In this document: one piece after another, positions 1-6,439 of the stretch
How positions within the stretch are numbered: position 1 is the stretch's first letter
How the letters are laid out: each line of letters opens with the position of its first letter
Origin: an uncultured Flavobacteriales bacterium
Lineage (GTDB): Bacteria; Bacteroidota; Bacteroidia; Flavobacteriales_D; Crocinitomicaceae
Length of the DNA stretch: 6,642 nt
Direction of reading: 5' to 3'
NCBI GenBank assembly: GCA_905479845.1
Contig: CAJQOB010000020.1
Span: forward strand, 1-6,642
The notes under the pieces: generated by a model
What the model was told of the DNA's origin: nothing
The model's input: the letters and a program-made list of their open reading frames with translations, nothing else
Databases searched by the model: none
Position numbers and translations under genes: made by a program

Positions 1-120
1 TATGGCTTTGATACTATGTCCTCCTGCTTGAAAGAAATCTGTGTTAATCCCAATAGTTTTATGGTCCAATACTTCTGTCCAGAGTTCATGCAATCGGCCT
101 TCTAGTTCTGTTGTTGGAGG
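1..120 (-). other. Peptidyl carrier domain of the NRPS, cut by the window edge
   Basis: Carries the amino acid activated by the preceding A domain. The sequence from ELEGRLHELWTEVLDH to DFFQAGGHSIKA matches the first half of a peptidyl carrier, with Ser1612 as the phosphopantetheine site. The remaining helices and anything after them lie left of position 1. Confidence 0.92.
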
Positions 121-3100
121 TTCAATTGGTTGTTGTTGATTCGCGACCAATGCCATTAACTGTTTTTGATCTATTTTCCCTCGAAGCGTTACTGGGAGTT
201 GTTCCATAAGAACAATTCCAACTGGAATCATATAGGCTGGAATGCGTTCTCGAAGTTCACGTTGAATGGCAGCTTCTGTCCACTCCTTTCTGGAGGTTGC
301 AACAAAAGCATAGATATTATCCTCATGAATGCATGTCCATGCGTTGGTAATTTCATCCAGATCAATGATCTGATGGTTAATCTCTCCCAATTCTACACGG
401 AAACCACGCACTTTTACCTGATCATCTTTTCTTCCGATGACACAAATTTCTCCTGCAGTATTGATATACCCTAGATCTCCTGTTTTATATAATCGTTGAC
501 CTTCAACTTCAACAAAAGCAGAAGTTTTTTGATCGGTAGTATATCCATCGGCCATCCCTTTTCCTGTTAGGGTGATTTCGCCAGAAATTCCTTTTGGCAA
601 AACAATCCCATGCTCATTGCGCACTGTAACAGTGGTGTTCAAAATTGGTTTACCGATGGTTATTGCGTGATGATTACTGATCGTTATTTCCTGAATTGCT
701 GCATTGACAGTGTATTCAGTCGGGCCGTAAGCATTGAATAGTTGACATGTCTTACCAAACTTATTCAACCATTTCTCTGCAAACTGCGCTTGCATCACCT
801 CTCCACCAACCGCAACCAACCGAACAGTAGTTGTAAATGTATCCAACTGTGTCAACTCGTTCCAAAATGATGTTGGAAGGTTTAGTACGGTTATGTTATT
901 TTCCTCGCAATAATTGTTGAAGCCATACAGGTTTTCATGCACGTGCTCAGGTCGAATGACCAGTGTTCCTCCGCAACTCAGAATAGGAAAGATTTCCTCT
1001 ACGGACATATCAAAAGACAATGGTGCGAACTGTAACAACCGATCCGTCGACATAAGATCATATGTGCGGCACATGGTTTCATTCAAGTTTACCAATGCTT
1101 CCTGCGTGATTTTCACTCCTTTTGGAACTCCTGTAGATCCCGAAGTGTGGATAATGTACGCGTATTTTGATCGCCATGCCAAATCAAGAGATTGCCCTGT
1201 CTCTTCACAATTATCTATATCGATCACTTGTAGCGAAGGGATGTTTTCCTCTATCGCTCCAATAATGTACCTAGCACCTGAAATTTCAGCGATTCTAGCG
1301 ATCCGTTCTTTTGGTGTAGATGCTTCAATTGGTGCGTAAACCCCTCCTGACTTCATCAAGGCCAACATCGCAACAATGTTCTCTGCTTTACGCTCATTGA
1401 CCAATAAAACAGTTTCATTTTTTTGAAGGTCAAATGCTTGCTTAAGAGCAATGGCTTGTTTTGTAGATTGTACATCCAATTCGCGATAGGAGAATTGAAG
1501 CGCATTGCTTTCAAGCGCCAGCGCATCTGGGAATTTACGGACAGATTCCGACCATTGATCCAGAAAATGTGTGTTCAGCTCACTCAGTTCTTCACCATCA
1601 ACGGTTGCTAATGAGCTGTATTGAATCGATTTCTCCAATTCATTTAGCGATGCACACTCACCTAGCAATTCTACAAACTGATGCATGGACTGCAGTACAG
1701 ATATGGCAAATTCTGAAGAAAATATCGACGTATTGAATTTAATGGTACCGCCGATTGATGTTGCCCATTCAAACAGTTCTAGTTCCAATGGGAAATTTCC
1801 ATTCAATAAAAGTGGATTTCCGCTCTTTATTTCACCTCCGGACCATTTTGCCAGCGACTTCTCCTCTCCCGAAAACAGTTCTAAAAAACGATTATTTTCA
1901 AATGACTGGAATGCAAAATAGTACTTCCCAAGTGCTGTTTTTTGTTCCTCAGAAAGTTGTAGATCTCTGAGCAATGTAGCATATGGTACGTTTTGATATT
2001 GTAGTGCTTTACGATATTCCTTTTGCAAGCGATTGAAATATTCCTCCGCTGTATCCTCTTTTTGTGCCTGACTACCAATGTATGCCAGATTCATCAGGTA
2101 ACCGAACAGGTGTTCACGTGATCTTGTTGTTCTTCTGCTTACGGGAGTAACTGTACAGATACGTTCTGCCTCCGTTAACGCAGTTAATGCAAAATGATAA
2201 GCACCTAGCAATAGTAGATAAGGAGTGACTCCGAGATTTTTCGCCAAAGATCCGACCTGTTCTTTATCCAGTTCAACTGGGATTTGGTGCCAAATTGAAG
2301 CTCCTTTTGAGCTCTCTGTGAATGCATTTAACGATGATGCATCCAAATTCTGTAATATGTAATTTTGTGCCCCTGTAACTAACTCCTGGTCATTCAAGGT
2401 CTGAACTTCTTCTTGAATAAATGCCTGATAAGATGGTTTTATTGCTTCAAGTTCATTTCCTGCGAGAACATGTGTCCAAACCTCAAAAAGTGTCGCTAAT
2501 GACCAACCATCACTTATGATATGATGGCATAAGAATACAATGGTTTTCTCTTGTTTCACATACACCAACCGGACAAGTGTGTCACTTTCTAAGTCCCATG
2601 ACTGAAGGGCTTCAATCTCAAGATTATCTTCACTGTCCAGTACAATTGTCTCAAAAAGATCCTTGTTCTGAGTAGTTCCAAGCTCTCCTGCTTTCCAATT
2701 AAAGTTTATGCTTTCCCAATTCAGGTGGTTTAGCGCTACTGTTAAACTTTCAACTAATCGCTCTGTAGTAACATCTCCTGTTAGCGTAAACGAAAACCCG
2801 ATTGTATTTTCAGTGAGACCATTTTGACTTCCCAACCAGAGTGCTTCTTGATTCATCGAAACTACGCGACTCGTTTCTGGAGCATCTGCTTCCTTATAGC
2901 TATTTAATAACTTAAGTAAGTCCTTAAAGTTGAGGTCTTCATATAGGTTCTCAATAGGTATAGCAACTTGAAATTTCTTTTCCAATACAGTCGCAAACTC
3001 CATAAATCGCAACGAATCTAATCCAACCTCATGAATTGAATCATATTCCTCTAAAGACACTGTTCTTCCAAGAATATCTTCAATGATTTCTTCGAATGTT

Positions 3101-4848
3101 GAAAGGGGGTGATCTTCTTTCTTTTTTGCTGTATGTTTTGAAACTACACCTAGTCCTTTTTGTGTACAAATTGGCTCAAATGTTCCACTCGTGTAATGAT
3201 TTGCACAGGAGCTACGCTGAATTTTTCCACTTGATGTTTTCGGAAGGTTCATTGGTTTGATAACCACGATATCATCTGGTAAGAAGCCGAGCTGTGCTCC
3301 TAAGCGGTCGTTGATTGCATCAAATACCTCATTTGGATTAAACTCTCTGTAATACGTTCGCTCAATTTCAGTAACGATAATCAGTTCTTCTTTTGTTCCA
3401 TTCTCAACAGAGAATGCAGCACAACCATTTACTACCAGGCCATGATGCGCCTGTGCTACTTCACGCTCTATGTCATATGGATAGTAGTTCACTCCATTCA
3501 GAATGATGATCTCCTTTTTTCTTCCAGTGATGTATATTTCATTGTTCGCGAGTGCTCCTAAATCGCCTGTTCTTAGAAACAGTTTTCCATCCTGTTTAAA
3601 GAAACTCTCTGGGCTTCTCCCTCCCCAATACGAGCTTGTAACATTGTCGCCATGAATGCAAATCTCACCGATTTCATTCCCATTACAATTGTTTCCATTA
3701 TCGTCACGAATTATCACTTCTATTCCAGCTCTCACCTTTCCAGCTGAAACGAAATGAATCGCTCCTTCTTCTGCTGCCACTAGTTTTCCTGCTTTCACCT
3801 GAGCTTCAGTCGTGGTAATTGTTTGAAACACTTCACCTTTGTTCTTTCCAGAAACCATTAAAGTTGCCTCGGCCAATCCGTAGCATGGATAAATTGCCCC
3901 GCGCTTTAACCCAACTGTTTTGAATTTTTCATAGAATGCTTCGAGGGTATCTTTTCTTACTTTTTCAGAGCCATTAAATGCAACTTCCAATGAACTTAAA
4001 TCAAGTTGTTCATCAGTAATATCTATCTGGTTTAATAAGTCAAATGCAAAATTCGGAGCACCACTTAATGTTGCACGGTACTTTGTAACTGCTCTGAGCC
4101 ATCGTAAAGGCTTTTGCAGAAAGTGTACAGGTGCAAAAAACACGCATTTCGAACCAATGTAAACATTGTGTAATATGTTACCAATTAGTCCCATATCATG
4201 GTACATTGGCAACCAGGAAACAATAACAGATTCCTTTGTCTGTTGTACAGCTCCTTTAATCTGTGCTTCGTTTGCTAATAAATTTTTATTCGTAACAACA
4301 ACACCTTTTGGATTTCCAGTACTTCCCGATGTATACTGAATGAATGCTACATTATCTGTAGATTGGCACGCCTCAAAATTGAATTGAGATTTGTTCCCTG
4401 ATTCCATTTCCTGAACCGTCAGTATATCACACTCCTGAATAACTTCTTCAGAAAAACTTTCAAGCTTTGTTCGATATTTATCGGTTGTTAAAATAAGTGA
4501 TGCTTGACAGTCTTTCAAAATATGCTGCAAACGGTCTGCATGCTTACTGCTTCTTGGAGGGTAGATCGGTACAGCAATCACTCCAGCTGCCTGACAAGCC
4601 AGAAAAGCTTTTACATACTCTATACCTGGAGGAAAAAGGAGCAATGCCGTTTTCTGCAAACACTCTTTTTCGCTCAAAACCGCTGCCATTTTTGTGCAAT
4701 CACGATATAGCTCACCGTAGGTAAGCTTCGTCTCTTTTTCGTCGCCATCTTCTAGAAAAACAAATGCTGTATGCATAGGTCTCTCTTCCGCATATCTATG
4801 ACAGTAATTGAATATGGGTAAGCAAGAATCCAGACTGTTATTATTCAA
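1..4848 (-). CDS. Lipopeptide NRPS, loading and first module (FAAL-ACP-C-A-PCP...), 3' end beyond window
   Basis: Cytoplasmic multi-domain synthetase that should start a lipopeptide by activating a fatty acid and joining it to a first amino acid. The frame is open from an in-frame TAG at 4882-4884 to the window edge: 1616 codons with no stop or frameshift. Domains, numbered from the TTG at 4848: FAAL about 10-560, carrier about 577-650 (Ser612), condensation about 660-1090 (HHIISDG, 775-781), adenylation about 1097-1570, carrier from 1577 (Ser1612), then cut by the edge. The first ATG is at 4776, but the 24 residues before it (SLDSCLPIFNYCHRYAEERP) read as the usual FAAL N-terminus, so I prefer the TTG at 4848; a 4776 start would give 1592 residues in the window. 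The protein certainly continues, since the last carrier is incomplete; further modules or a release domain must lie to the left. The integrase gene is 149 bp upstream on the same strand. The FAAL-NRPS identification is secure; the product is unknown. Confidence 0.96.
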   Translation of the reverse strand, partial: MNNNSLDSCLPIFNYCHRYAEERPMHTAFVFLEDGDEKETKLTYGELYRDCTKMAAVLSEKECLQKTALLLFPPGIEYVKAFLACQAAGVIAVPIYPPRSSKHADRLQHILKDCQASLILTTDKYRTKLESFSEEVIQECDILTVQEMESGNKSQFNFEACQSTDNVAFIQYTSGSTGNPKGVVVTNKNLLANEAQIKGAVQQTKESVIVSWLPMYHDMGLIGNILHNVYIGSKCVFFAPVHFLQKPLRWLRAVTKYRATLSGAPNFAFDLLNQIDITDEQLDLSSLEVAFNGSEKVRKDTLEAFYEKFKTVGLKRGAIYPCYGLAEATLMVSGKNKGEVFQTITTTEAQVKAGKLVAAEEGAIHFVSAGKVRAGIEVIIRDDNGNNCNGNEIGEICIHGDNVTSSYWGGRSPESFFKQDGKLFLRTGDLGALANNEIYITGRKKEIIILNGVNYYPYDIEREVAQAHHGLVVNGCAAFSVENGTKEELIIVTEIERTYYREFNPNEVFDAINDRLGAQLGFLPDDIVVIKPMNLPKTSSGKIQRSSCANHYTSGTFEPICTQKGLGVVSKHTAKKKEDHPLSTFEEIIEDILGRTVSLEEYDSIHEVGLDSLRFMEFATVLEKKFQVAIPIENLYEDLNFKDLLKLLNSYKEADAPETSRVVSMNQEALWLGSQNGLTENTIGFSFTLTGDVTTERLVESLTVALNHLNWESINFNWKAGELGTTQNKDLFETIVLDSEDNLEIEALQSWDLESDTLVRLVYVKQEKTIVFLCHHIISDGWSLATLFEVWTHVLAGNELEAIKPSYQAFIQEEVQTLNDQELVTGAQNYILQNLDASSLNAFTESSKGASIWHQIPVELDKEQVGSLAKNLGVTPYLLLLGAYHFALTALTEAERICTVTPVSRRTTRSREHLFGYLMNLAYIGSQAQKEDTAEEYFNRLQKEYRKALQYQNVPYATLLRDLQLSEEQKTALGKYYFAFQSFENNRFLELFSGEEKSLAKWSGGEIKSGNPLLLNGNFPLELELFEWATSIGGTIKFNTSIFSSEFAISVLQSMHQFVELLGECASLNELEKSIQYSSLATVDGEELSELNTHFLDQWSESVRKFPDALALESNALQFSYRELDVQSTKQAIALKQAFDLQKNETVLLVNERKAENIVAMLALMKSGGVYAPIEASTPKERIARIAEISGARYIIGAIEENIPSLQVIDIDNCEETGQSLDLAWRSKYAYIIHTSGSTGVPKGVKITQEALVNLNETMCRTYDLMSTDRLLQFAPLSFDMSVEEIFPILSCGGTLVIRPEHVHENLYGFNNYCEENNITVLNLPTSFWNELTQLDTFTTTVRLVAVGGEVMQAQFAEKWLNKFGKTCQLFNAYGPTEYTVNAAIQEITISNHHAITIGKPILNTTVTVRNEHGIVLPKGISGEITLTGKGMADGYTTDQKTSAFVEVEGQRLYKTGDLGYINTAGEICVIGRKDDQVKVRGFRVELGEINHQIIDLDEITNAWTCIHEDNIYAFVATSRKEWTEAAIQRELRERIPAYMIPVGIVLMEQLPVTLRGKIDQKQLMALVANQQQPIEPPTTELEGRLHELWTEVLDHKTIGINTDFFQAGGHSIKAI
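139..1560 (-). other. Adenylation (A) domain of the NRPS, substrate uncertain
   Basis: Selects and activates one amino acid as its adenylate. Core motifs seen: YIIHTSGSTGVPKG (A3, 1231-1244), FAPLSFDMSVEEIF (A4), NAYGPTE (A5, 1372-1378), GEITLTGKGMADGY (A6), LYKTGDLG (A7), GRKDDQVKVRGFRVELGEI (A8) and LRGKIDQKQL (A10, catalytic Lys1558). Aligning by eye to GrsA gives the ten pocket residues Asp1280, Met1281, Glu1284, Asn1323, Val1345, Val1347, Ala1373, Val1381, Asn1382 and Lys1558, i.e. DMENVVAVNK. The first four and the last two positions match the code I recall for hydroxyornithine-type domains (DMENLGLINK), but the middle differs, so a basic or ornithine-like substrate is only a guess. Confidence 0.93.
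1579..2871 (-). other. Condensation (C) domain of the NRPS, probably N-acylating
   Basis: Forms the amide bond between the fatty acyl group on the upstream carrier and the amino acid on the downstream carrier. The active-site motif HHIISDGWS is intact (second His 776, Asp780). Other matches are an N-terminal SMNQEALWLGSQNG (C1-like), FGYLMNLAYIG (C5-like) and YQNVPYATLL (C7-like). Its position directly after a FAAL and carrier implies a lipo-initiation role, similar to starter C domains. The subtype (starter or LCL) needs a phylogeny and is not assigned here. Confidence 0.92.
2899..3120 (-). other. Acyl carrier domain (loading carrier) of the NRPS
   Basis: Holds the fatty acyl group on a phosphopantetheine arm. 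The attachment serine is Ser612 in EVGLDSLRF, the classic G-x-D-S-L motif. It follows a lysine-rich linker after the FAAL domain, and a helix with EKKFQVAIPIENLYED follows the serine, as in other carrier domains. DSL rather than GGHS is typical of acyl carriers, in contrast to the second carrier at the left edge of the window. Confidence 0.92.
3169..4821 (-). other. FAAL (fatty acyl-AMP ligase) domain of the NRPS
   Basis: Converts a free fatty acid and ATP to acyl-adenylate and passes it to the next carrier domain without using CoA. Visible motifs: P-loop YTSGSTGNPKG (residues 172-182); LPMYHDMGLIG and SGAPNFAFDLL, both characteristic of FAALs; YGLAEATL (323-330), where ordinary acyl-CoA or amino-acid ligases have YGxTE; GRKKEIIILNG (442-452) followed by NYYPYDIE; and KTSSGKIQR with the catalytic lysine at 542. 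The combination of YGLAEATL and the PYDIE motif favours a FAAL over an acyl-CoA synthetase. The chain length of the fatty acid cannot be read from sequence by eye. Confidence 0.93.
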
Positions 4849-4878
4849 TCGAAGACTGATTTGGTTATTATTTCGTAA

Positions 4879-4886
4879 CTAAATTA
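4879..4886 (-). promoter_or_regulatory. Possible -7 promoter box for the NRPS
   Basis: On the minus strand this reads TAATTTAG, seven of eight positions of the Bacteroidota -7 consensus TAnnTTTG. It lies about 31 nt before the TTG start at 4848 and about 103 nt before the ATG at 4776. No convincing TTTG element sits 19-21 nt upstream, so the call is weak. A start site just after this box would include the TTG codon in the message. Confidence 0.3.
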
Positions 4887-4924
4887 ACGAGAACTTATCA
4901 GCGTGAATATAACAACTTTTCTAT

Positions 4925-4933
4925 CCCCCCCCC
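4925..4933. repeat. Homopolymer run of nine C (G9 on the NRPS sense strand)
   Basis: A mononucleotide run of nine C, flanked by CTAT and TCAACA, in an otherwise AT-rich spacer. It lies about 77 nt upstream of the preferred NRPS start. Runs of this length are prone to slipped-strand length change, so it could vary between cells and alter promoter spacing. It could also be a site of sequencing error. Confidence 0.8.
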
Positions 4934-4934
4934 T

Positions 4935-4957
4935 CAACAAAATGTTAAATTTTGTTG
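4935..4957. repeat. Inverted repeat CAACAAAAT / ATTTTGTTG
   Basis: Perfect 9-bp arms (4935-4943 and 4949-4957) around a 5-nt loop GTTAA. It lies about 40 nt after the integrase stop and directly before the G9 run in the direction of transcription. It could be a weak 3'-end hairpin for the integrase message or an operator for the NRPS. The stem is AT-rich and followed by G9 instead of a U-run, so it is a poor intrinsic terminator. Confidence 0.6.
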
Positions 4958-4997
4958 TTGACTTGTTTCAGGAATGGACTAATAGTGCGATTGAAAT

Positions 4998-6311
4998 CTA
5001 ACCTTGAGTTATCGCTTCATTAGCAGTATCCAGCTCATCATTATCGAAACTAGCCAAATAACTCTCAGTTGTCTTCAAATCAGCATGACCGAGTGCATCC
5101 TTGATTAGAGTAGTGGGATAGTGGTTTCTTTTAGCTGTTGTGGCCCAAGTATGTCGTGCAAAATAAGTTGTCATGTTCTCATCAATTCCAGCAAGTTCGG
5201 CTATTTGTTTGAGGTGACCATTAACTGTTTTTCGATGTTGCTCATAACGCTTTCTTCCCTCTTCGGTATTCTCATAGCCATAAGGAAAGATGAAATCGTT
5301 TTTCTTTTTACTCTTTATGTTGTAATGATTAAGGATTTCTAATGATTCTTGAGTGAGTTTGATCGAAAATTCACCATCCGTTTTTTCTCTTGCATATTTG
5401 ATCCTCCCAGCTATGAGCCTCCCATTTTTATCATATTCTGTTTGCGAAAACTGAGACTTTTTAAGTTGAACAAGGTCGATAAAGTTGATTCCCATATTGT
5501 TGAACATAAAGAGAAAGTAATTTCGGGCTTTCCAGAGATAAGAATCATGCTCTAATTCTAGATCACGAATACTGTTTATATCACCCATTCTCAACGCTCG
5601 CTTCTTTGTCCTGGGTTTCTTAGGCATTTTAAACGCTTCAAACGGATAAATATCCTTATCCAATTCCTTCGCTTTGATGGCCTCATTAAACAAGGCCCGA
5701 ATAGCCGCTAAGTACGCTCGTAAGGTATTTGGTTTACAACCTTTTCCATACATGTACGCGCAGAAGTTCTCAAGCGTGTTGTAGTCGACATCTACAAAAA
5801 GGATGTTTTCGTGTTCATCTTCTGGCTTGAATCCAAAATATCCCTTAAGAGCATTGTATGCCGTTTTCACGGCACTCTTATTTCCAAACCTCTTTGCTTC
5901 ATGCATTCGAGCAATCTTTGCTTTTGCTCGTTCAGTGAGTGACTCTTTATTGATAATTCGTTGAACATAGATTTCTTTTGTCTTATTCGATGTAGAATCC
6001 TTTGAAAATATTTCTGTCTTTACCCGAGCTTTTAATTCTTGAACAGACATAGTTTCAAGTTCCATTTTTAAGGAGTGTAAAAGAAGTTCTGCTTTTGAAA
6101 GTTGTGACCGAATTTTAGCACCGATATGTTTTGCATTCGGAATATCGATGGGAGTTTGTTCCGCATCATCCCATTGTTCTTTTGTGAAAGAATATTTTAA
6201 TCCTATGCGGGTAGGAGTCGATTTATGTGATAACTCCAAAGTCAGCGGATAAGTTCCATCCTTTTTTTGTCGGTTTTTACGGGTGTCGAGTTTTAATGTT
6301 ACCTTTGCCAT
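4998..6311 (-). CDS. Tyrosine recombinase / integrase of Bacteroidota type
   Basis: A 437-residue site-specific recombinase expected to integrate and excise the element. The N-terminus (VTLKLDTRKNRQKKDGTYPL, about residues 3-85) resembles the arm-binding domain of Bacteroidota integrases. An all-helical SAM-like core-binding domain follows at about 125-225, and the catalytic domain runs from about 245 to 430. Active-site candidates: Lys310 in YAREKTDG, Arg386 in TYFARHTWAT, His409 in LGHADLKTTESY and the nucleophile Tyr418. The first catalytic arginine position (G-x-R-x-x-E/D) is Asn276 (GINFIDL), and the His of the HxxR box is Tyr383. The ATG at 6311 is the first in-frame start with the family N-terminus. 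The gene is divergent from and about 147 bp left of a tRNA-Asn fragment, as expected for an integrase next to its attachment site. Confidence 0.96.
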   Translation of the reverse strand: MAKVTLKLDTRKNRQKKDGTYPLTLELSHKSTPTRIGLKYSFTKEQWDDAEQTPIDIPNAKHIGAKIRSQLSKAELLLHSLKMELETMSVQELKARVKTEIFSKDSTSNKTKEIYVQRIINKESLTERAKAKIARMHEAKRFGNKSAVKTAYNALKGYFGFKPEDEHENILFVDVDYNTLENFCAYMYGKGCKPNTLRAYLAAIRALFNEAIKAKELDKDIYPFEAFKMPKKPRTKKRALRMGDINSIRDLELEHDSYLWKARNYFLFMFNNMGINFIDLVQLKKSQFSQTEYDKNGRLIAGRIKYAREKTDGEFSIKLTQESLEILNHYNIKSKKKNDFIFPYGYENTEEGRKRYEQHRKTVNGHLKQIAELAGIDENMTTYFARHTWATTAKRNHYPTTLIKDALGHADLKTTESYLASFDNDELDTANEAITQG

Positions 6312-6340
6312 GAGTGAAAAGTTGCCATCTTTTTTGCCAT
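6299..6340 (-). CDS. Possible 13-codon upstream ORF overlapping the integrase start
   Basis: The ATG at 6340 begins a 13-codon frame (MAKKMATFHSWQR) that ends at TAA 6299-6301, overlapping the first codons of the integrase in another frame. It follows GAGGTAGAAAA, which contains a purine-rich stretch, and lies about 10 nt after the predicted promoter box. Its start would be the first ATG on the integrase message. It may be a translated leader that limits integrase synthesis, or chance. Confidence 0.25.
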   Translation of the reverse strand: MAKKMATFHSWQR

Positions 6341-6350
6341 TTTTCTACCT

Positions 6351-6382
6351 CTAAGATAAGCCTAAAAAGGCACTAATTCAAG
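6351..6382 (-). promoter_or_regulatory. Predicted integrase promoter (Bacteroidota type)
   Basis: On the minus strand, TATCTTAG (6351-6358) matches seven of eight positions of TAnnTTTG, and CTTG (6379-6382) matches three of four of the TTTG -33 element, with a 20-nt spacer inside the usual 19-21 range. The -7 box lies 39 nt before the integrase ATG, giving a short leader. Confidence 0.55.
6360..6371. promoter_or_regulatory. Palindrome GCCT-AAAA-AGGC in the integrase promoter spacer
   Basis: A 12-bp palindrome with 4-bp arms around AAAA, lying between the predicted -33 and -7 boxes. A protein bound here would block the promoter, so it is a candidate operator or an integrase/accessory-factor site. 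It is short and could be chance. Confidence 0.35.
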
Positions 6383-6422
6383 TTAAAAAAGGCTGAAAAC
6401 CCTTAATTTTAGGACTTTTTAG
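6362..6422. repeat. Repeated A-tract motifs next to the attachment site
   Basis: TAAAAAGGC (6363-6371) and TAAAAAAGGC (6384-6393) are direct copies spaced 21 bp apart, about two helical turns. CTTTTTAG (6415-6422) is an inverted copy of CTAAAAAG (6362-6369). The copies lie between the integrase gene and the tRNA fragment, where arm-type integrase sites are usually found. AT-richness makes chance matches possible. Confidence 0.35.
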
Positions 6423-6439
6423 CTTTTTAATATCCGACA

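Larger units (their letters stand above)
4849..4997. other. Integrase-NRPS intergenic region
   Basis: A 149-bp gap between the integrase stop and the preferred NRPS start, read leftwards. It contains an inverted repeat (4935-4957), a 9-C run (4925-4933) and a possible -7 box (4879-4886). No further gene is seen on either strand. Because both genes point the same way and no U-tract terminator separates them, read-through from the integrase into the NRPS is possible. Confidence 0.6.

Noticed and set aside
166..1921. Several plus-strand ORFs of 60-140 codons opposite the NRPS
   Set aside because: They lie antisense to a continuous, motif-rich NRPS frame, show no recognisable motifs and read like random translation of the complementary strand.
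1881..2078. 65-codon minus-strand ORF inside the condensation domain
   Set aside because: It is in a different frame from the NRPS, which is open and recognisable through the same bases.
4497..4724. Two overlapping plus-strand ORFs opposite the FAAL domain
   Set aside because: They are antisense to conserved FAAL sequence, overlap each other in different frames and carry no family signature.
5121..5555. Plus-strand ORFs opposite the integrase
   Set aside because: The integrase frame is intact with conserved catalytic residues; the antisense frames have no supporting features.
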